This document shows positions 44,791 through 53,887 of a stretch of 64,000 bases of DNA, piece by piece (position 1 is the first letter of the stretch; the number at the start of each line of letters is the position of its first letter). The DNA lies in contig CAIKAW010000100.1 of NCBI GenBank assembly GCA_903825575.1, positions 1 through 64,000 of the forward strand. The letters run 5' to 3'. The stretch comes from an uncultured bacterium (GTDB lineage Bacteria > Actinomycetota > Actinomycetes > S36-B12 > CAIKAW01). The translations under genes and the position numbers were made by a program. Below the pieces are notes generated by a model that saw nothing but the letters and a program-made list of their open reading frames with translations, was not told the DNA's origin and ran no database searches.

Positions 44791-44870
44791 TCAGGGGCAG
44801 ATCGGCTCCGATCCCCAAGTTCGCCGGGGGAGCCGTGGTAACCTCGCCTGCGGTGCCCAGACCGGGCACC

Positions 44871-45001
44871 ACCGCCGAGTTCGACACCCAGGAATGGGTG
44901 CCGGAGCCGGGGAACCATTCCCCAGGGGCGAATCCAGGACGCTTGCGTCTTGGTAGGGCGAACTCCTCCGCCCGAGCCCGTCAGCTCACCCGGTAGGCGG
45001 T
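44871..45001 (+). ncRNA. Cyclic di-AMP riboswitch (ydaO/yuaA type)
   Basis: The RNA begins ACCGCCGAGTT and ends GGTAGGCGGT, closing by an ACCGCC/GGCGGT stem. Inside are the family blocks GGAGCCGGGGAACCA, GGGGCGAATCC, TGGTAGGGCGA and CCCGTCAGCTCACCCGGTAGGC in order. It lies just upstream of the NlpC/P60 gene, where this riboswitch is commonly found controlling wall hydrolases in actinobacteria, usually switching them off when c-di-AMP is high. Confidence 0.93.
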
Positions 45002-45022
45002 ATGCGGAGGGAGATCGAGCCG

Positions 45023-46090
45023 GTGACGTTTCCGACCCGTCGAGTGCGCTTGACGTTGGTTGGGACCGCTGTATCCGCGTTGGTCGCCGGACTCCTGGCT
45101 GTAGCCCCCGCTGCGCTCGCCTCACCTCACCCCAGCATCGCCGAAGTTGAGGCACAACTTCAGATCCTTGGCGCCAAGGCGGAGGTTGCCAGCGAGCGCT
45201 ACAACGCGGCACACGAGGTCTACGTCGGGCTTCAGGGCAAGCTCAAGGCCACCCGAGCTCGAGTTGCGGCTCAGCAGGCGACCTTGGATCGGGTTGAAGC
45301 CAGCATTGGGGCATTCGCAGCGGCCACCTACCAGAACGGCGGGATCGACGCTTCGCTGCAGTTACTCCTGGCCGACAACCCGACCCAGTTCCTAGCCCAG
45401 GCTTCGGTGCTTGATCAGATTGCGACGAACCAGAACACGGCGCTGCGCGGCACCCGGGTAGCCCGACTGGCGTTGCTGCAGGCTCAGAACACCTTGGCGC
45501 AAGAAGAAGCCTTGGCTGCGACGCAGAACAAGTTGATGGCCAGCGCCAAGGTGAGTATCGACGCGAACTTGGCTGCGGTTAAGCACTTGCTCGGGAGCAT
45601 GCAAGCAACAGAGCGTGCGCGTCTAGCCAAGATCGAAGCCAATCGCCGCGCGGCGCAGATTGCCGCGGCGCGCGCTGCCGCGGCTGCCGCGGGCGGCGGA
45701 TCAGGCGGTGGAATTCCGTCGGTCTCCGGCCGGGCTGGGATTGCTGTTCGATATGCCCTTTCCAAGGTCGGCGACCGGTACATCCCCGGCAACAACGGGC
45801 CAAACTCATTCGACTGTTCTGGTTTGACGTCTGCCGCTTGGGCCGCCGCAGGTATCTACATCCCGCGAACGTCGTGGGAGCAGGCTGCGGTTACTACTCG
45901 AGTGTCATTGAGCGAAGTTCAGCCAGGTGACCTTTTCTTCTATTTCCGAGATGGCTATCACCACGTAGCCATTTATGTCGGACGCGGCATGATCGTGACC
46001 GCATCGAACGAGCGTGATGGCGTGCAGTTGGTTTCGATGAACTGGTGGAACTGGGAATTCTCGTTCGCTGGTCGACTTAACCTCGGCTGA
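45023..46090 (+). CDS. Secreted NlpC/P60 peptidoglycan hydrolase
   Basis: Wall-remodelling endopeptidase of 355 residues. A signal peptide (core VGTAVSALVAGLLAVAPAAL, cleavage near ALAS) is followed by long coiled coil (about 30-210), an Ala-rich and Gly-rich hinge, and a C-terminal NlpC/P60 domain with the nucleophile Cys in FDCSGLTSAAW and His in YHHVAIYVG; the third residue is less clear. This is a RipA/Rv2190c-like protein. The GTG start used here has GGAGGGAG about 8 nt before it; an ATG at 45002 is directly at the end of the riboswitch stem and has no such site. Confidence 0.93.
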   Translation: MTFPTRRVRLTLVGTAVSALVAGLLAVAPAALASPHPSIAEVEAQLQILGAKAEVASERYNAAHEVYVGLQGKLKATRARVAAQQATLDRVEASIGAFAAATYQNGGIDASLQLLLADNPTQFLAQASVLDQIATNQNTALRGTRVARLALLQAQNTLAQEEALAATQNKLMASAKVSIDANLAAVKHLLGSMQATERARLAKIEANRRAAQIAAARAAAAAAGGGSGGGIPSVSGRAGIAVRYALSKVGDRYIPGNNGPNSFDCSGLTSAAWAAAGIYIPRTSWEQAAVTTRVSLSEVQPGDLFFYFRDGYHHVAIYVGRGMIVTASNERDGVQLVSMNWWNWEFSFAGRLNLG

Positions 46091-46137
46091 GCCGCTGTGT
46101 CACTCGAGCGAATTCCGTGTGCCGGCGGGGCCACGTC

Positions 46138-47307
46138 TTGACCGGTCGGATTTTGGTTGTCACAAACGATTTTCCACCGCGCCCGGGCGGCATTCAGGCA
46201 TTCGTTCACGGCCTTGTGCTGCAACAGGATCCGACGTCAGTCGTCGTGTACTGCTCGACTTGGCGGGATCCGAGTCCATTCGATGCAGCAGCCCCATTCG
46301 AAATAATTCGAGACCGACGCAACATGCTGCTGCCAGAGCCGCGTGTTGGGCGACGAGTGGCTGAACTCCTTCGAACAGAGCGTTGTGACCGCGTGCTGTT
46401 CGGCGCGGCGGCGCCATTGGGACTGCTAGCTCCGAAGCTGCGCAAGTCGGGCGCGCAAACGTTGGTTGCCATGACCCACGGTCACGAAGCGGCCTGGGCG
46501 CAACTACCTGCGGCACGCGCGACGTTGCGACGGATAGGCGCCGGAGTGGACACGGTGACGTATCTGGGGGAGTACACCCGCCGCCGGATTGGTGCGGCGT
46601 TGCGCCCAACCGATGCGGCCGCAATGAGGCAACTCGTTCCGGGGGTTGACGCCACTCGATTCCATCCTGATGTTGATGGCAGCAGGGTACGCCAGAAGTA
46701 CGGATTGGCTGATCGACCCGTGATTGTTTGTGTCTCACGATTGATGGCGAGAAAGGGACAAGACTCGCTCATTCAGGCGTTGCCGCAACTGCGCACCAGA
46801 GTTCCCGGTGCTGCGTTATTGATCGTCGGCGGCGGTCCTTATCGCAATGAACTCGAGAAACTTGCTCTTGCACTTGGGGTTGCTGACGACGTGCACTTTT
46901 CCGGTGTAGTTGGCTGGGACGAACTACCTGAGCACTATGCAGCCGGTGACGTTTTCGCCATGCCGTGTCGAACGCGACGTCGAGGCCTAGATGTCGAAGG
47001 TTTGGGCATCGTGTATTTGGAGGCTTCGGCTACCGGACTGGCCGTCGTTGCCGGCGACTCTGGCGGGGCGCCCGATGCTGTGCGCGACGGAGTCACTGGG
47101 CACGTCGTGCACGCTGAGAATGGATCAGATTCGATGTTGGTGGACCGGATCACCGAATTGTTGACCGACCGAGCACGAGCGAAAGCGATGGGTGCGGCTG
47201 GACGGGCTTGGGTGCAACAGGCCTGGGGATGGGAATCATCCGGACTACGTTTGTCAGCTCTGCTGGCCGGGCTCGATCCAGACTCAGCCGATTCCAGCGA
47301 CGACTAG
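46138..47307 (+). CDS. pimB: GT4-family mannosyltransferase, PimB'-like
   Basis: Glycosyltransferase of 389 residues very like mycobacterial PimB' (Rv2188c), which adds the second mannose in phosphatidyl-myo-inositol mannoside synthesis. Shared features: RILVVTNDFPPRPGGIQ (N-terminal Gly-rich loop), FGAAAPLGLLAP, THGHEAAW, PGVDATRFHPD, CVSRLMARKGQDSLI, FAMPCRTRRRGLDVEGLGIVYLEASATG (GT-B nucleotide-sugar site). The start is uncertain: GTG at 46117 or the TTG used here, which aligns with other PimB' N-termini and has GGCGGGG upstream. Confidence 0.85.
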   Translation: MTGRILVVTNDFPPRPGGIQAFVHGLVLQQDPTSVVVYCSTWRDPSPFDAAAPFEIIRDRRNMLLPEPRVGRRVAELLRTERCDRVLFGAAAPLGLLAPKLRKSGAQTLVAMTHGHEAAWAQLPAARATLRRIGAGVDTVTYLGEYTRRRIGAALRPTDAAAMRQLVPGVDATRFHPDVDGSRVRQKYGLADRPVIVCVSRLMARKGQDSLIQALPQLRTRVPGAALLIVGGGPYRNELEKLALALGVADDVHFSGVVGWDELPEHYAAGDVFAMPCRTRRRGLDVEGLGIVYLEASATGLAVVAGDSGGAPDAVRDGVTGHVVHAENGSDSMLVDRITELLTDRARAKAMGAAGRAWVQQAWGWESSGLRLSALLAGLDPDSADSSDD

Positions 47308-47311
47308 GACT

Positions 47312-48847
47312 TCACCCGCTAGCTACTGTGGCCGCCACATTTGCGCGCACCATTGGATCGTCCCACCTACGGATCGTTCCGCGGATGGACATTCCGGCCC
47401 ACGTCAACAGAAGGACTGCTGAGACTAAGACCGGCCAGCCAACTTGAAGCCGCGCGAAGATTGAGAAGGCCGCTGCCGGGATTCCTGCTAAGGCGGTGAG
47501 CCGGGCTGCATACAACGCCATTGCGCCTGGCGGAGCCGGAGTGTCGCGCGACCCAAGCAGGTCGGCTCGATGCGGATGCACCACTGACAATCGCAGGCAA
47601 CTGGCCATCACCAAAGTGGTGGCAACTAAGACGCTGGCAAGCGTGGCGGCTACTGAGATTCGATCGGGGGAGAAGCGAGCGCGTAGCAATCCTCCAGACA
47701 TCCCGACCGCAACGGCCAAGCCGGTGGTTTCGAACATCACCTGCGCCTTGCTATAGAGCGTGAGTCGGTGATTTTGGGGGATCGTTGAGAGCCACACCGC
47801 TCCGCCACCGACTAGGCAGAAAGCGTTAACCCCAAACAGCAACGCTGCACCCGACCCGACGAAGGCAGGCAACAGCGCCAAGCTTGGCCAATCGAGGCGG
47901 GCTAGGCCAGCGGCCACAGCGGGCAGTAGCCCGAGTACCAGCAGGCCGCGACGAAGGGGGGCGCTGCGCCAGACACTGGCCCGGTCGCTTCGGAGCAGCG
48001 CCCGGTAAGGCGTGGCTGGCGCTGATCTCCTACCGAATTGTTGGTCCGTTGGGCCCGCTTGGGTGCCGAGGGTGCGTCGGTGAATCGTCCAAGCGCAAGC
48101 TCGATCGGCAACCTTGATTCCTAGCCATGCCAGCACCGTCAGCAGAGCGGCGGCCGTTAGGGCCGGTTGCAGCTGTCCGTTTCGAGTCAGCGCGATGAGG
48201 CGTCCAGGTCCGGCCAGAACGGAATTCAACAACTGGCTACGGCCGAAGAAGACAAGACCGATTACCAACGCGAGCAGGACCCAGGAAGCCAGTCGGCCCC
48301 TAGAACTGCGGCGGACGCCCGCGATTGTCCACGCGATCGCTTGACCAACGATGGTCGCGGCGCTGACCCAGGCCGCGATAAGCGCCAACAGCGCGAGCGT
48401 TGCTCCGGCGGCTGTGTGCAGCGCGAAGGTCAGCGTGACTAGTCCGACCGTCTGGGCATACCAGGCCAGATTCAGCGGGGTAAGAAGCACGGAGGACCGC
48501 ACCATGGTGGGTGCTGTCACTGCCAGCCCTGCCACCTGATCGGGCGGAAACAGTTGGTACCCGCCTCCGGCCGCCAGCGGCGCTATTGCTGCGACGGCGA
48601 AAAAGATTGCCCCCGCCAGCGCAAGTGCCGTTTCGGGATCGGCTCCTGGTGGGAGGTGTTGTGATAGCGGCAGGGCCAGTCCAAGCAGACTCAGCGCGAG
48701 GAGTCCTGCGACCGCCAATCCAATCCGGTGCCGCCGTTTGCGAACCATGCGCCACCGCAATGACAACAAGGCCCAGGCACAACGCCAAGGTCCAGGGGTC
48801 GTCGCTCCACGCCCGGATCCGCCACGCCCGGTTACTGGGGTGGGCAT
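47312..48847 (-). CDS. ABC transporter permease-like membrane protein
   Basis: A 511-residue integral membrane protein with about a dozen hydrophobic segments and a charged central loop (about 260-300). No sequence family is obvious, but its start overlaps the stop of the ATPase gene by one base (TGATG), so it is the membrane partner of that exporter. Substrate unknown. It converges with pimB, 4 nt apart. Confidence 0.8.
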   Translation of the reverse strand: MPTPVTGRGGSGRGATTPGPWRCAWALLSLRWRMVRKRRHRIGLAVAGLLALSLLGLALPLSQHLPPGADPETALALAGAIFFAVAAIAPLAAGGGYQLFPPDQVAGLAVTAPTMVRSSVLLTPLNLAWYAQTVGLVTLTFALHTAAGATLALLALIAAWVSAATIVGQAIAWTIAGVRRSSRGRLASWVLLALVIGLVFFGRSQLLNSVLAGPGRLIALTRNGQLQPALTAAALLTVLAWLGIKVADRACAWTIHRRTLGTQAGPTDQQFGRRSAPATPYRALLRSDRASVWRSAPLRRGLLVLGLLPAVAAGLARLDWPSLALLPAFVGSGAALLFGVNAFCLVGGGAVWLSTIPQNHRLTLYSKAQVMFETTGLAVAVGMSGGLLRARFSPDRISVAATLASVLVATTLVMASCLRLSVVHPHRADLLGSRDTPAPPGAMALYAARLTALAGIPAAAFSIFARLQVGWPVLVSAVLLLTWAGMSIRGTIRRWDDPMVRANVAATVASG

Positions 48848-49551
48848 CAGCCGAGCAGACTTCGGTAGTGCTCAGCCCCATGTGGGCCGCTGAGCTCAGC
48901 GGCGGGGGCGGCGGCCACGATTTCGCCCCGACGCAGTACTACTGCTTGGTCGCACGCCTGGACGGCCAGGTCCAGCAGGTGCGTGGAAACCAGCACCGCA
49001 GCACCCCGGCTGCGGGCTCGACCAATCTCTTCCAAGGTTGCTTCCACACCAAGGGGGTCGACGCCATCGAAGGGCTCGTCGAGTAAAAGGACGTCCGGTT
49101 CGTGGAGGGCCGCAAGTACGACCGAGAGCCGGCGTCCCATTCCGTGGGAGAACCCCGCGGTGATTCGGTCGGCAGCGCCCGCTAGGTCAAAGCGTTCGAG
49201 CAACTCCGCGGCCCGATCCGACCAGGTCGCAGGAAGCCCGCGTAGCCGGGCAGCCAGTTGAAGGTGCTCCCAGGCGGTCGCCCGCGGGATTAGGCCGCCC
49301 ACATCGGGGCAGTAGCCAACTCGGGCTTTGGCCGCTTCCGGTTCACGTTCAATGTCATGGCCGCAGATGATGACGGTGCCGGAAGTGGCCGGTTGGGCCC
49401 CGGCCAGCACCCGGAGCGTGGTCGACTTACCGGCTCCATTTCGACCGACTAGGGCCACCCCGGTCCCACCAGGAACAGTCAGGTCGACGCCGCACACAGC
49501 TTGGACGTCGCCGAAGCGGACCCTGAGCCCGCGGACCTCAACCTGTGCCAT
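48847..49551 (-). CDS. ABC transporter ATP-binding protein
   Basis: A 234-residue ATPase with Walker A GRNGAGKST, Q-loop region YCPDVGGLIP, Walker B VLLLDEPFDGVD and switch His STHLLD. The signature is FSHGMGRR, a variant of LSGGQ often seen in ABC-2 export ATPases. It drives the membrane protein encoded next. The start lies 6 nt after TAGGTT. Confidence 0.92.
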   Translation of the reverse strand: MAQVEVRGLRVRFGDVQAVCGVDLTVPGGTGVALVGRNGAGKSTTLRVLAGAQPATSGTVIICGHDIEREPEAAKARVGYCPDVGGLIPRATAWEHLQLAARLRGLPATWSDRAAELLERFDLAGAADRITAGFSHGMGRRLSVVLAALHEPDVLLLDEPFDGVDPLGVEATLEEIGRARSRGAAVLVSTHLLDLAVQACDQAVVLRRGEIVAAAPAAELSGPHGAEHYRSLLG

Positions 49552-49557
49552 GCGGTA

Positions 49558-49563
49558 AACCTA
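49558..49563 (-). promoter_or_regulatory. TAGGTT -10 element, leaderless start of ABC ATPase
   Basis: TAGGTT, then TACCGC, then the ATG. Confidence 0.5.
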
Positions 49564-49593
49564 GGGCCTGCCCTTCCCGGATGCTCGGGCAAC

Positions 49594-51387
49594 TCAGCCG
49601 TAGAGCGCCTCGAGGTCGCTTGAGTAGTCGTGCAGCACCAGTGCCCGTTTGAGTTTCAGCGAAGGCGTTAGGTGTCCGGACTCCTCGGTCCAGTCCGAAG
49701 CCAGGATTCGGAACCGTTTGATGGCTTCGGCCTGCGAAACAGCCTTGTTGGCATCATCGATCACGGTTTGGATCTCAGCGCGCAATTCGGGGTCATCAAG
49801 GCAGTCGCCAAGTGGCGTTTCTGCGGGGCGGGCATGGCGGGCAAGCCAGCCTGGGAAGGAGTCGGGGTCGATGGTGATCAGCGCAGCGATGTACGGCCGG
49901 GCATCCCCGACGACTAGACACTGGCTAACCAAGTAGTTGGAGCGCACCCGGTCTTCAAGAACGGCTGGTGCGACGTTCTTTCCGCCAGCAGTCACTAGCA
50001 GTTCCTTTTTGCGCCCCGTAATTCGCAAGTAGCCATCGGTGTCGAGTTCGCCGATATCGCCGGAGTGGAACCACCCGTCGGGTTCGAGTTGCTCGTTGCT
50101 GGCGGCCTCGTTGTGCCAGTAGCCGCTGAACACGTTGGCGCCGCGCATCAGGATCTCCCCGTCCGCGGCAATGCGCACAGAGGTACCTGGCAACGGAGCG
50201 CCGACGGTTCCAATTTTGGTCCTGGTGGGGCGGTTTACGGTGCTGGCAGCAGTGGTTTCGGTCAAGCCATAACCTTCAAGAATGTTGATCCCGATCCCGC
50301 GGAAGAAGTGGCCCAGCCGGGCTCCAAGGGGGGCGCCCCCGGATATGGCGTAACTGACGTTGCCACCCATCGCGGCTCGCACCTTGCTGTAGACGAGGTG
50401 ATCGAATACTGCGTGCTTGGCTTTCGTTGCGATCCCGGCACCGCCGCGATCAAGACCTTCGCTGTATGCGATCGCTGTTGCGGCGGCTAGGTCGAAGATC
50501 TTGCCCTTGCCGTCTGCGGTTGCTCGTTGTTGGGCGCTGTTGAACACTTTTTCGAATACTCGAGGTACTGCGAGCAGGAAGGTCGGATGGAATTCGCCAA
50601 GGTCACCAACGAGATTCTTGACGTCAGACGAATGTCCAATCCGCACTCCGGCCCGCACACAGCAGACCTGGATGATGCGGCCAAAGACGTGGGCTAACGG
50701 CAGGAACAGCAATGTGGAACTGTTCGGAGTCAAGAAGATCTCGCTGAGCGCGCTGATGGCCGCGTCACATTCGAACATGAAATTGCCGTGGGTCAAGATG
50801 CAGCCCTTGGGCCGCCCCGTGGTGCCCGAGGTGTAGATGATCGTTGCGACCGTGTTCGGCTCCAAGAGTCCGCGGCGGCGATCTAGCTCGGCAGTCGGAA
50901 CTTCGGTACCGGCCGCGACCAGCTGGGCCAGATCGTCGTGGTCGATCACCCAAACGTGGGTGAGGTCAGGCAGGCCGGCTCGGATCTCACCAAGGGTGGC
51001 GACGTGGCGGTCCGATTCCACGACCAAGGCCACCGCGCCTGAGTCGGAGACAATCCATTCGAGCTGCTCGGCAGAGGACGTCTCGTAGACCGGCACCACG
51101 ATTGCTCCGGCAAACCAGATCGCATAGTCAACCAGCGTCCACTCGTAGCGAGTTCGGGACATGAGGGCGACTCGATCACCGACGTGGATCCCAGCGGCCA
51201 CCAGTCCGCGCGCCAGATCTTGCACTTCGGCCAAGAACGTCAACGAGTTGATATCGGTCCAGCCGCCGCGGCCGCGGCGGGAGAACGCGATGCGGTCGGG
51301 CCAGTTGGTGGCGTTGTCGCTCAGATGGTCGGTCAGGTTCCCGGTGGTCGCGATGGGTGCAGCGGCTGGCTCGGTGTGTTCGTTCAT
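49594..51387 (-). CDS. fadD15: Long-chain fatty acyl-CoA synthetase (FadD15-like)
   Basis: AMP-forming ligase of 597 residues that activates fatty acids. Motifs in order: ATIIYTSGTTGRPKGCILTHGN (P-loop, A3), LPLAHVFGR, ISGGAPLG, EGYGLTETTA (A5), GEILMRGANVFSGYW, GWFHSGDIGELDTDGYLRITGRKKELLV (A7-A8) and the C-terminal catalytic Lys region PSLKLKRALVL (A10). The ATG follows AGGAG. The gene has the same neighbours as mycobacterial Rv2187. Confidence 0.93.
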   Translation of the reverse strand: MNEHTEPAAAPIATTGNLTDHLSDNATNWPDRIAFSRRGRGGWTDINSLTFLAEVQDLARGLVAAGIHVGDRVALMSRTRYEWTLVDYAIWFAGAIVVPVYETSSAEQLEWIVSDSGAVALVVESDRHVATLGEIRAGLPDLTHVWVIDHDDLAQLVAAGTEVPTAELDRRRGLLEPNTVATIIYTSGTTGRPKGCILTHGNFMFECDAAISALSEIFLTPNSSTLLFLPLAHVFGRIIQVCCVRAGVRIGHSSDVKNLVGDLGEFHPTFLLAVPRVFEKVFNSAQQRATADGKGKIFDLAAATAIAYSEGLDRGGAGIATKAKHAVFDHLVYSKVRAAMGGNVSYAISGGAPLGARLGHFFRGIGINILEGYGLTETTAASTVNRPTRTKIGTVGAPLPGTSVRIAADGEILMRGANVFSGYWHNEAASNEQLEPDGWFHSGDIGELDTDGYLRITGRKKELLVTAGGKNVAPAVLEDRVRSNYLVSQCLVVGDARPYIAALITIDPDSFPGWLARHARPAETPLGDCLDDPELRAEIQTVIDDANKAVSQAEAIKRFRILASDWTEESGHLTPSLKLKRALVLHDYSSDLEALYG

Positions 51388-51502
51388 TGCGGCTCCTGGT
51401 TTGGGCCGCGGCCGCGAAGGCCGGAGGCGCTGTCTAACCCCACTTCATCGGGAACGTACGCCCTTGGTCAAGGGTTTGGGTGGATCTGCCGACACAGACT
51501 TC

Positions 51503-51970
51503 GTGAGTCGCTGCCCGCAATGCGCCGCCGCCGTCCCTGACGCGGCCAATTGGTGTTCCCTTTGCTACGCCGATATGCACCCATCGGGAGCGTTGGCGAG
51601 TCCAGATTTGCAGGAAGCTACCGCGTCGCCGGTGGATCCGGAACGGGCGCTTGGGAGGGCGCCGCGGGTTCCGGGCCGGCACGCCCGTCCCCGACAGGCT
51701 GCTGCTGTGGACCATTCGCCTCTACCCGGCACGGACCTCGAAACACAGTTCCAGCGCCCGCGCCCAGCACCGTTGTCCGAATTGCCGATCTCGGATGCCG
51801 AGTTGTTCGCACTGCTGCGAGACGAACACGGCCCAGATCCCCTCGCCTCATGGAGCCAAAGGTTCTCCAACTCGCGACTGCGATGGGCAGTTGCTGGAGG
51901 GGGAGCTTTAGCGCTGGTATCCATCTTGGTTTTGCTGGCCAGCGTTTTTGGGTCGGTGCTCCGAAACTAG
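51503..51970 (+). CDS. Zinc-ribbon plus membrane-anchor protein of unknown function
   Basis: About 155 residues. The N-terminus SRCPQCAAAVPDAANWCSLCYADM has two CxxC pairs (zinc ribbon), the middle is Pro/Arg-rich and probably disordered, and the C-terminal 25 residues form a membrane helix. The GTG start is taken because the zinc ribbon begins right there; there is no clear ribosome-binding site. Tail-anchored topology suggests the ribbon faces the cytoplasm. Confidence 0.65.
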   Translation: MSRCPQCAAAVPDAANWCSLCYADMHPSGALASPDLQEATASPVDPERALGRAPRVPGRHARPRQAAAVDHSPLPGTDLETQFQRPRPAPLSELPISDAELFALLRDEHGPDPLASWSQRFSNSRLRWAVAGGGALALVSILVLLASVFGSVLRN

Positions 51971-51973
51971 TCT
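51968..51973 (+). promoter_or_regulatory. TAGTCT -10 element, leaderless start of metallophosphoesterase
   Basis: TAGTCT, then GGTCAA, then the GTG. It starts in the stop codon of the zinc-ribbon gene. Confidence 0.5.
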
Positions 51974-51979
51974 GGTCAA

Positions 51980-52747
51980 GTGCGGATTCACGCGGTAAGC
52001 GATGTCCACGGTGCCAGCGAAGCGCTGCGATCGGCTGCAGTCGGCTCCGATGTTTTTGTATGTCTGGGCGACCTGTTGCTCTATCTGGACTACGAAGAGC
52101 CAGGCGAAGGAATCTACGGACAACTATTTGGCGCCGAAAACGCCGCCGCTTACATCGCGCTGCGGACGGCTCGAGATTTCGCCGCCGCCCACCAACTAAG
52201 TGCCCGACTTTGGGACGGTTTGGCAGTCGATCGCAAAGTTGCCGTCGAGCAGATCGTGGCCACGCAGTACGCAACGCTGTTTGCCGCCATGCCCGAGCCG
52301 GCCTTGTTGACTTACGGAAATGTTGATCTACCCCAGTTATGGGCCCAATACCTGCGCCCGGGACACCAAGTCTTGGATGGGCAAACGGTCGAAATCGACG
52401 GAGTGCGGTTTGGGTTTGTCGGCGGGGGATTACATTCGCCCTATCACACCCCGTACGAGATTTCACCGGAGGAATACGCGATAAAGGTGGCAGCACTTGG
52501 TGCCGTTGATGTGCTCTGTGCTCACTTGCCGCCAGATATTCCCGAGCTTCGGTACGACGTCCGAGCGCGGCGGTTTGAGCGGGGTTCGGCAGCCCTACTG
52601 GAAGTGATCCGTCAGACGCAGCCTCAGCTGATGCTCTATGGACATGTCCACCAGCCATTGGCGGCGCGCGTGCGCGTCGGCCAAACCGAATGTGTGAATG
52701 TTGGTCATTTTCGAGGTACGAAGCGGGCGTTCGTAATCGACCTGTGA
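51980..52747 (+). CDS. Calcineurin-like metallophosphoesterase
   Basis: Binuclear-metal phosphoesterase of 255 residues. Metal ligands: SDVHG near the N-terminus, CLGDLLLY, GNVD (a GNHD variant), CAHLPP and GHVHQP. All five family motifs are present. The substrate (nucleotide, phospholipid or protein) is unknown. It precedes the SRPBCC gene by 43 nt. Confidence 0.9.
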   Translation: MRIHAVSDVHGASEALRSAAVGSDVFVCLGDLLLYLDYEEPGEGIYGQLFGAENAAAYIALRTARDFAAAHQLSARLWDGLAVDRKVAVEQIVATQYATLFAAMPEPALLTYGNVDLPQLWAQYLRPGHQVLDGQTVEIDGVRFGFVGGGLHSPYHTPYEISPEEYAIKVAALGAVDVLCAHLPPDIPELRYDVRARRFERGSAALLEVIRQTQPQLMLYGHVHQPLAARVRVGQTECVNVGHFRGTKRAFVIDL

Positions 52748-52751
52748 GCGG

Positions 52752-52757
52752 TAGTCT
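52752..52757 (+). promoter_or_regulatory. TAGTCT, probable -10 of SRPBCC operon
   Basis: It lies 33 nt before the SRPBCC ATG, which has a GGAGG ribosome-binding site. Confidence 0.4.
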
Positions 52758-52790
52758 CGAAACCCAAGACCAGTTCAGTGTGGAGGCGCG

Positions 52791-53240
52791 ATGGCAGATC
52801 AGACAGAGTCGAGTGTGGTGGTCAAGGCGACCATCGCCGAGGTCATGTCAGTGATCGCTGATCTACCCCATTACCCGGACTGGAGTGACGGAGTCAAAAG
52901 CGTTTCGGTGCTGACGGCCGATGCCTCAGGTCGGCCAGAAACCGCCACATTCGTCATTGATGCCGGTCCGGTGCGCGACCGTTACACGTTGGCTTACTCC
53001 TGGGGCGCTGGAGGTACCCGCGTTGATTGGCGACTTCTTGAGGGGGAAGTGACCAAGGAGCTGACGGGTTCTTATGAGTTGACTGAAGCAGACTCCGGTG
53101 TTCAGGTCACTTACAGACTGCGCGTAGACGTCCGGATTCCCATGCTCGGTTTGCTAAAGCGCCGAGCTGAGAAGGTCATTATCGATACCGCTTTGCGAGG
53201 CTTGAAGGAGCGCACCGAGGCCTTGGTCGGCGGTCGGTGA
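52791..53240 (+). CDS. SRPBCC/START-like hydrophobic-ligand-binding protein
   Basis: A 149-residue helix-grip protein: SSVVVKATIAEVMSVIADLPHYPDWSDG is the standard N-terminal block, with RIPMLGLLKRRAEKVIIDTALRGLKERTE as the long C-terminal helix. It resembles mycobacterial TB16.3 (Rv2185c), next to fadD15, so it may carry a lipid. GGAGG precedes the ATG. Confidence 0.92.
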   Translation: MADQTESSVVVKATIAEVMSVIADLPHYPDWSDGVKSVSVLTADASGRPETATFVIDAGPVRDRYTLAYSWGAGGTRVDWRLLEGEVTKELTGSYELTEADSGVQVTYRLRVDVRIPMLGLLKRRAEKVIIDTALRGLKERTEALVGGR

Positions 53241-53518
53241 ACGATTCCGCGGAGGTCGACGACGACGAGTTCACGCGACTGCTCCTTCGGGTCGTGTCCG
53301 CGGCTCAGGGAGTACTCGAGAATGCCTTGGCCCCTGGTGGCGTCGTTGAAACGGTCGCCGGTGCGATCGCCGGATTGATCGATGAAGTCAACTCAGAAGA
53401 GGTCAGAGCCAACCTGAGCGAAGCGGGCGCAGCCTTGAGCCGAGCCTGGGGGGCATTGATTGCTGGGTCTACACCCGGCGTCCCGCCACAAACGCAGACG
53501 GACGCTCCGAGCGACTAA
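53237..53518 (+). CDS. Small helical protein of unknown function
   Basis: A 93-residue acidic protein with amphipathic helices (LLLRVVSAAQGVLENALAP, ETVAGAIAGLIDEVN, AALSRAWGALIAG) and a disordered tail. It starts on a GTG overlapping the SRPBCC stop (GTGA), so the two are made together. No family recognised; its helices could bind membranes. Confidence 0.7.
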   Translation: MNDSAEVDDDEFTRLLLRVVSAAQGVLENALAPGGVVETVAGAIAGLIDEVNSEEVRANLSEAGAALSRAWGALIAGSTPGVPPQTQTDAPSD

Positions 53519-53886
53519 ACGACCGCGCCGTCGTCATCGGGGTCTCGGCCCTTGCCGCGCGCGACCAGCGTGGCAAAGCCGGCGACAAAGGCCCCGACGG
53601 CCAGCGGCGCAAGCCAACCTGGTGCGGCCGAACCGGTGAGTGTGATTAGCAACAGCATCGCTGGGCCACCCAAGACTCCTGCCCAGGCGAATCGATTAAT
53701 CCGGTCGACTGGTGGCAGCGGCTCAGGCTCGGCCGGTTCAAAGTGCTCCACCGGAAGGTCAATGAATTCCGGTCGCACAACAACGCCCGGCGTCGGTTCG
53801 GGCCGCGGGCCGTAACCGGCAACCAGATCATCGAATGCGGCCGAGATCTTGTCCTGCGTCCAGTCCTCGGTTGGGTCTACTGGCAT
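53515..53886 (-). CDS. Small membrane protein of unknown function
   Basis: 123 residues: an acidic, Pro-rich cytoplasmic N-terminal half (WTQDKISAAFDDLVAGYGPRPEP is the most patterned part) and two membrane helices (about 70-110) with a charged end. The ATG lies 1 nt after the hydrolase stop, so it is in that operon. Function unknown. Confidence 0.7.
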   Translation of the reverse strand: MPVDPTEDWTQDKISAAFDDLVAGYGPRPEPTPGVVVRPEFIDLPVEHFEPAEPEPLPPVDRINRFAWAGVLGGPAMLLLITLTGSAAPGWLAPLAVGAFVAGFATLVARGKGRDPDDDGAVV

Positions 53887-53887
53887 G

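Noticed and set aside
51161-51502. 114-residue upstream extension of the zinc-ribbon protein
   Set aside because: It is antisense to fadD15 and its intergenic region; the zinc ribbon begins at the GTG.
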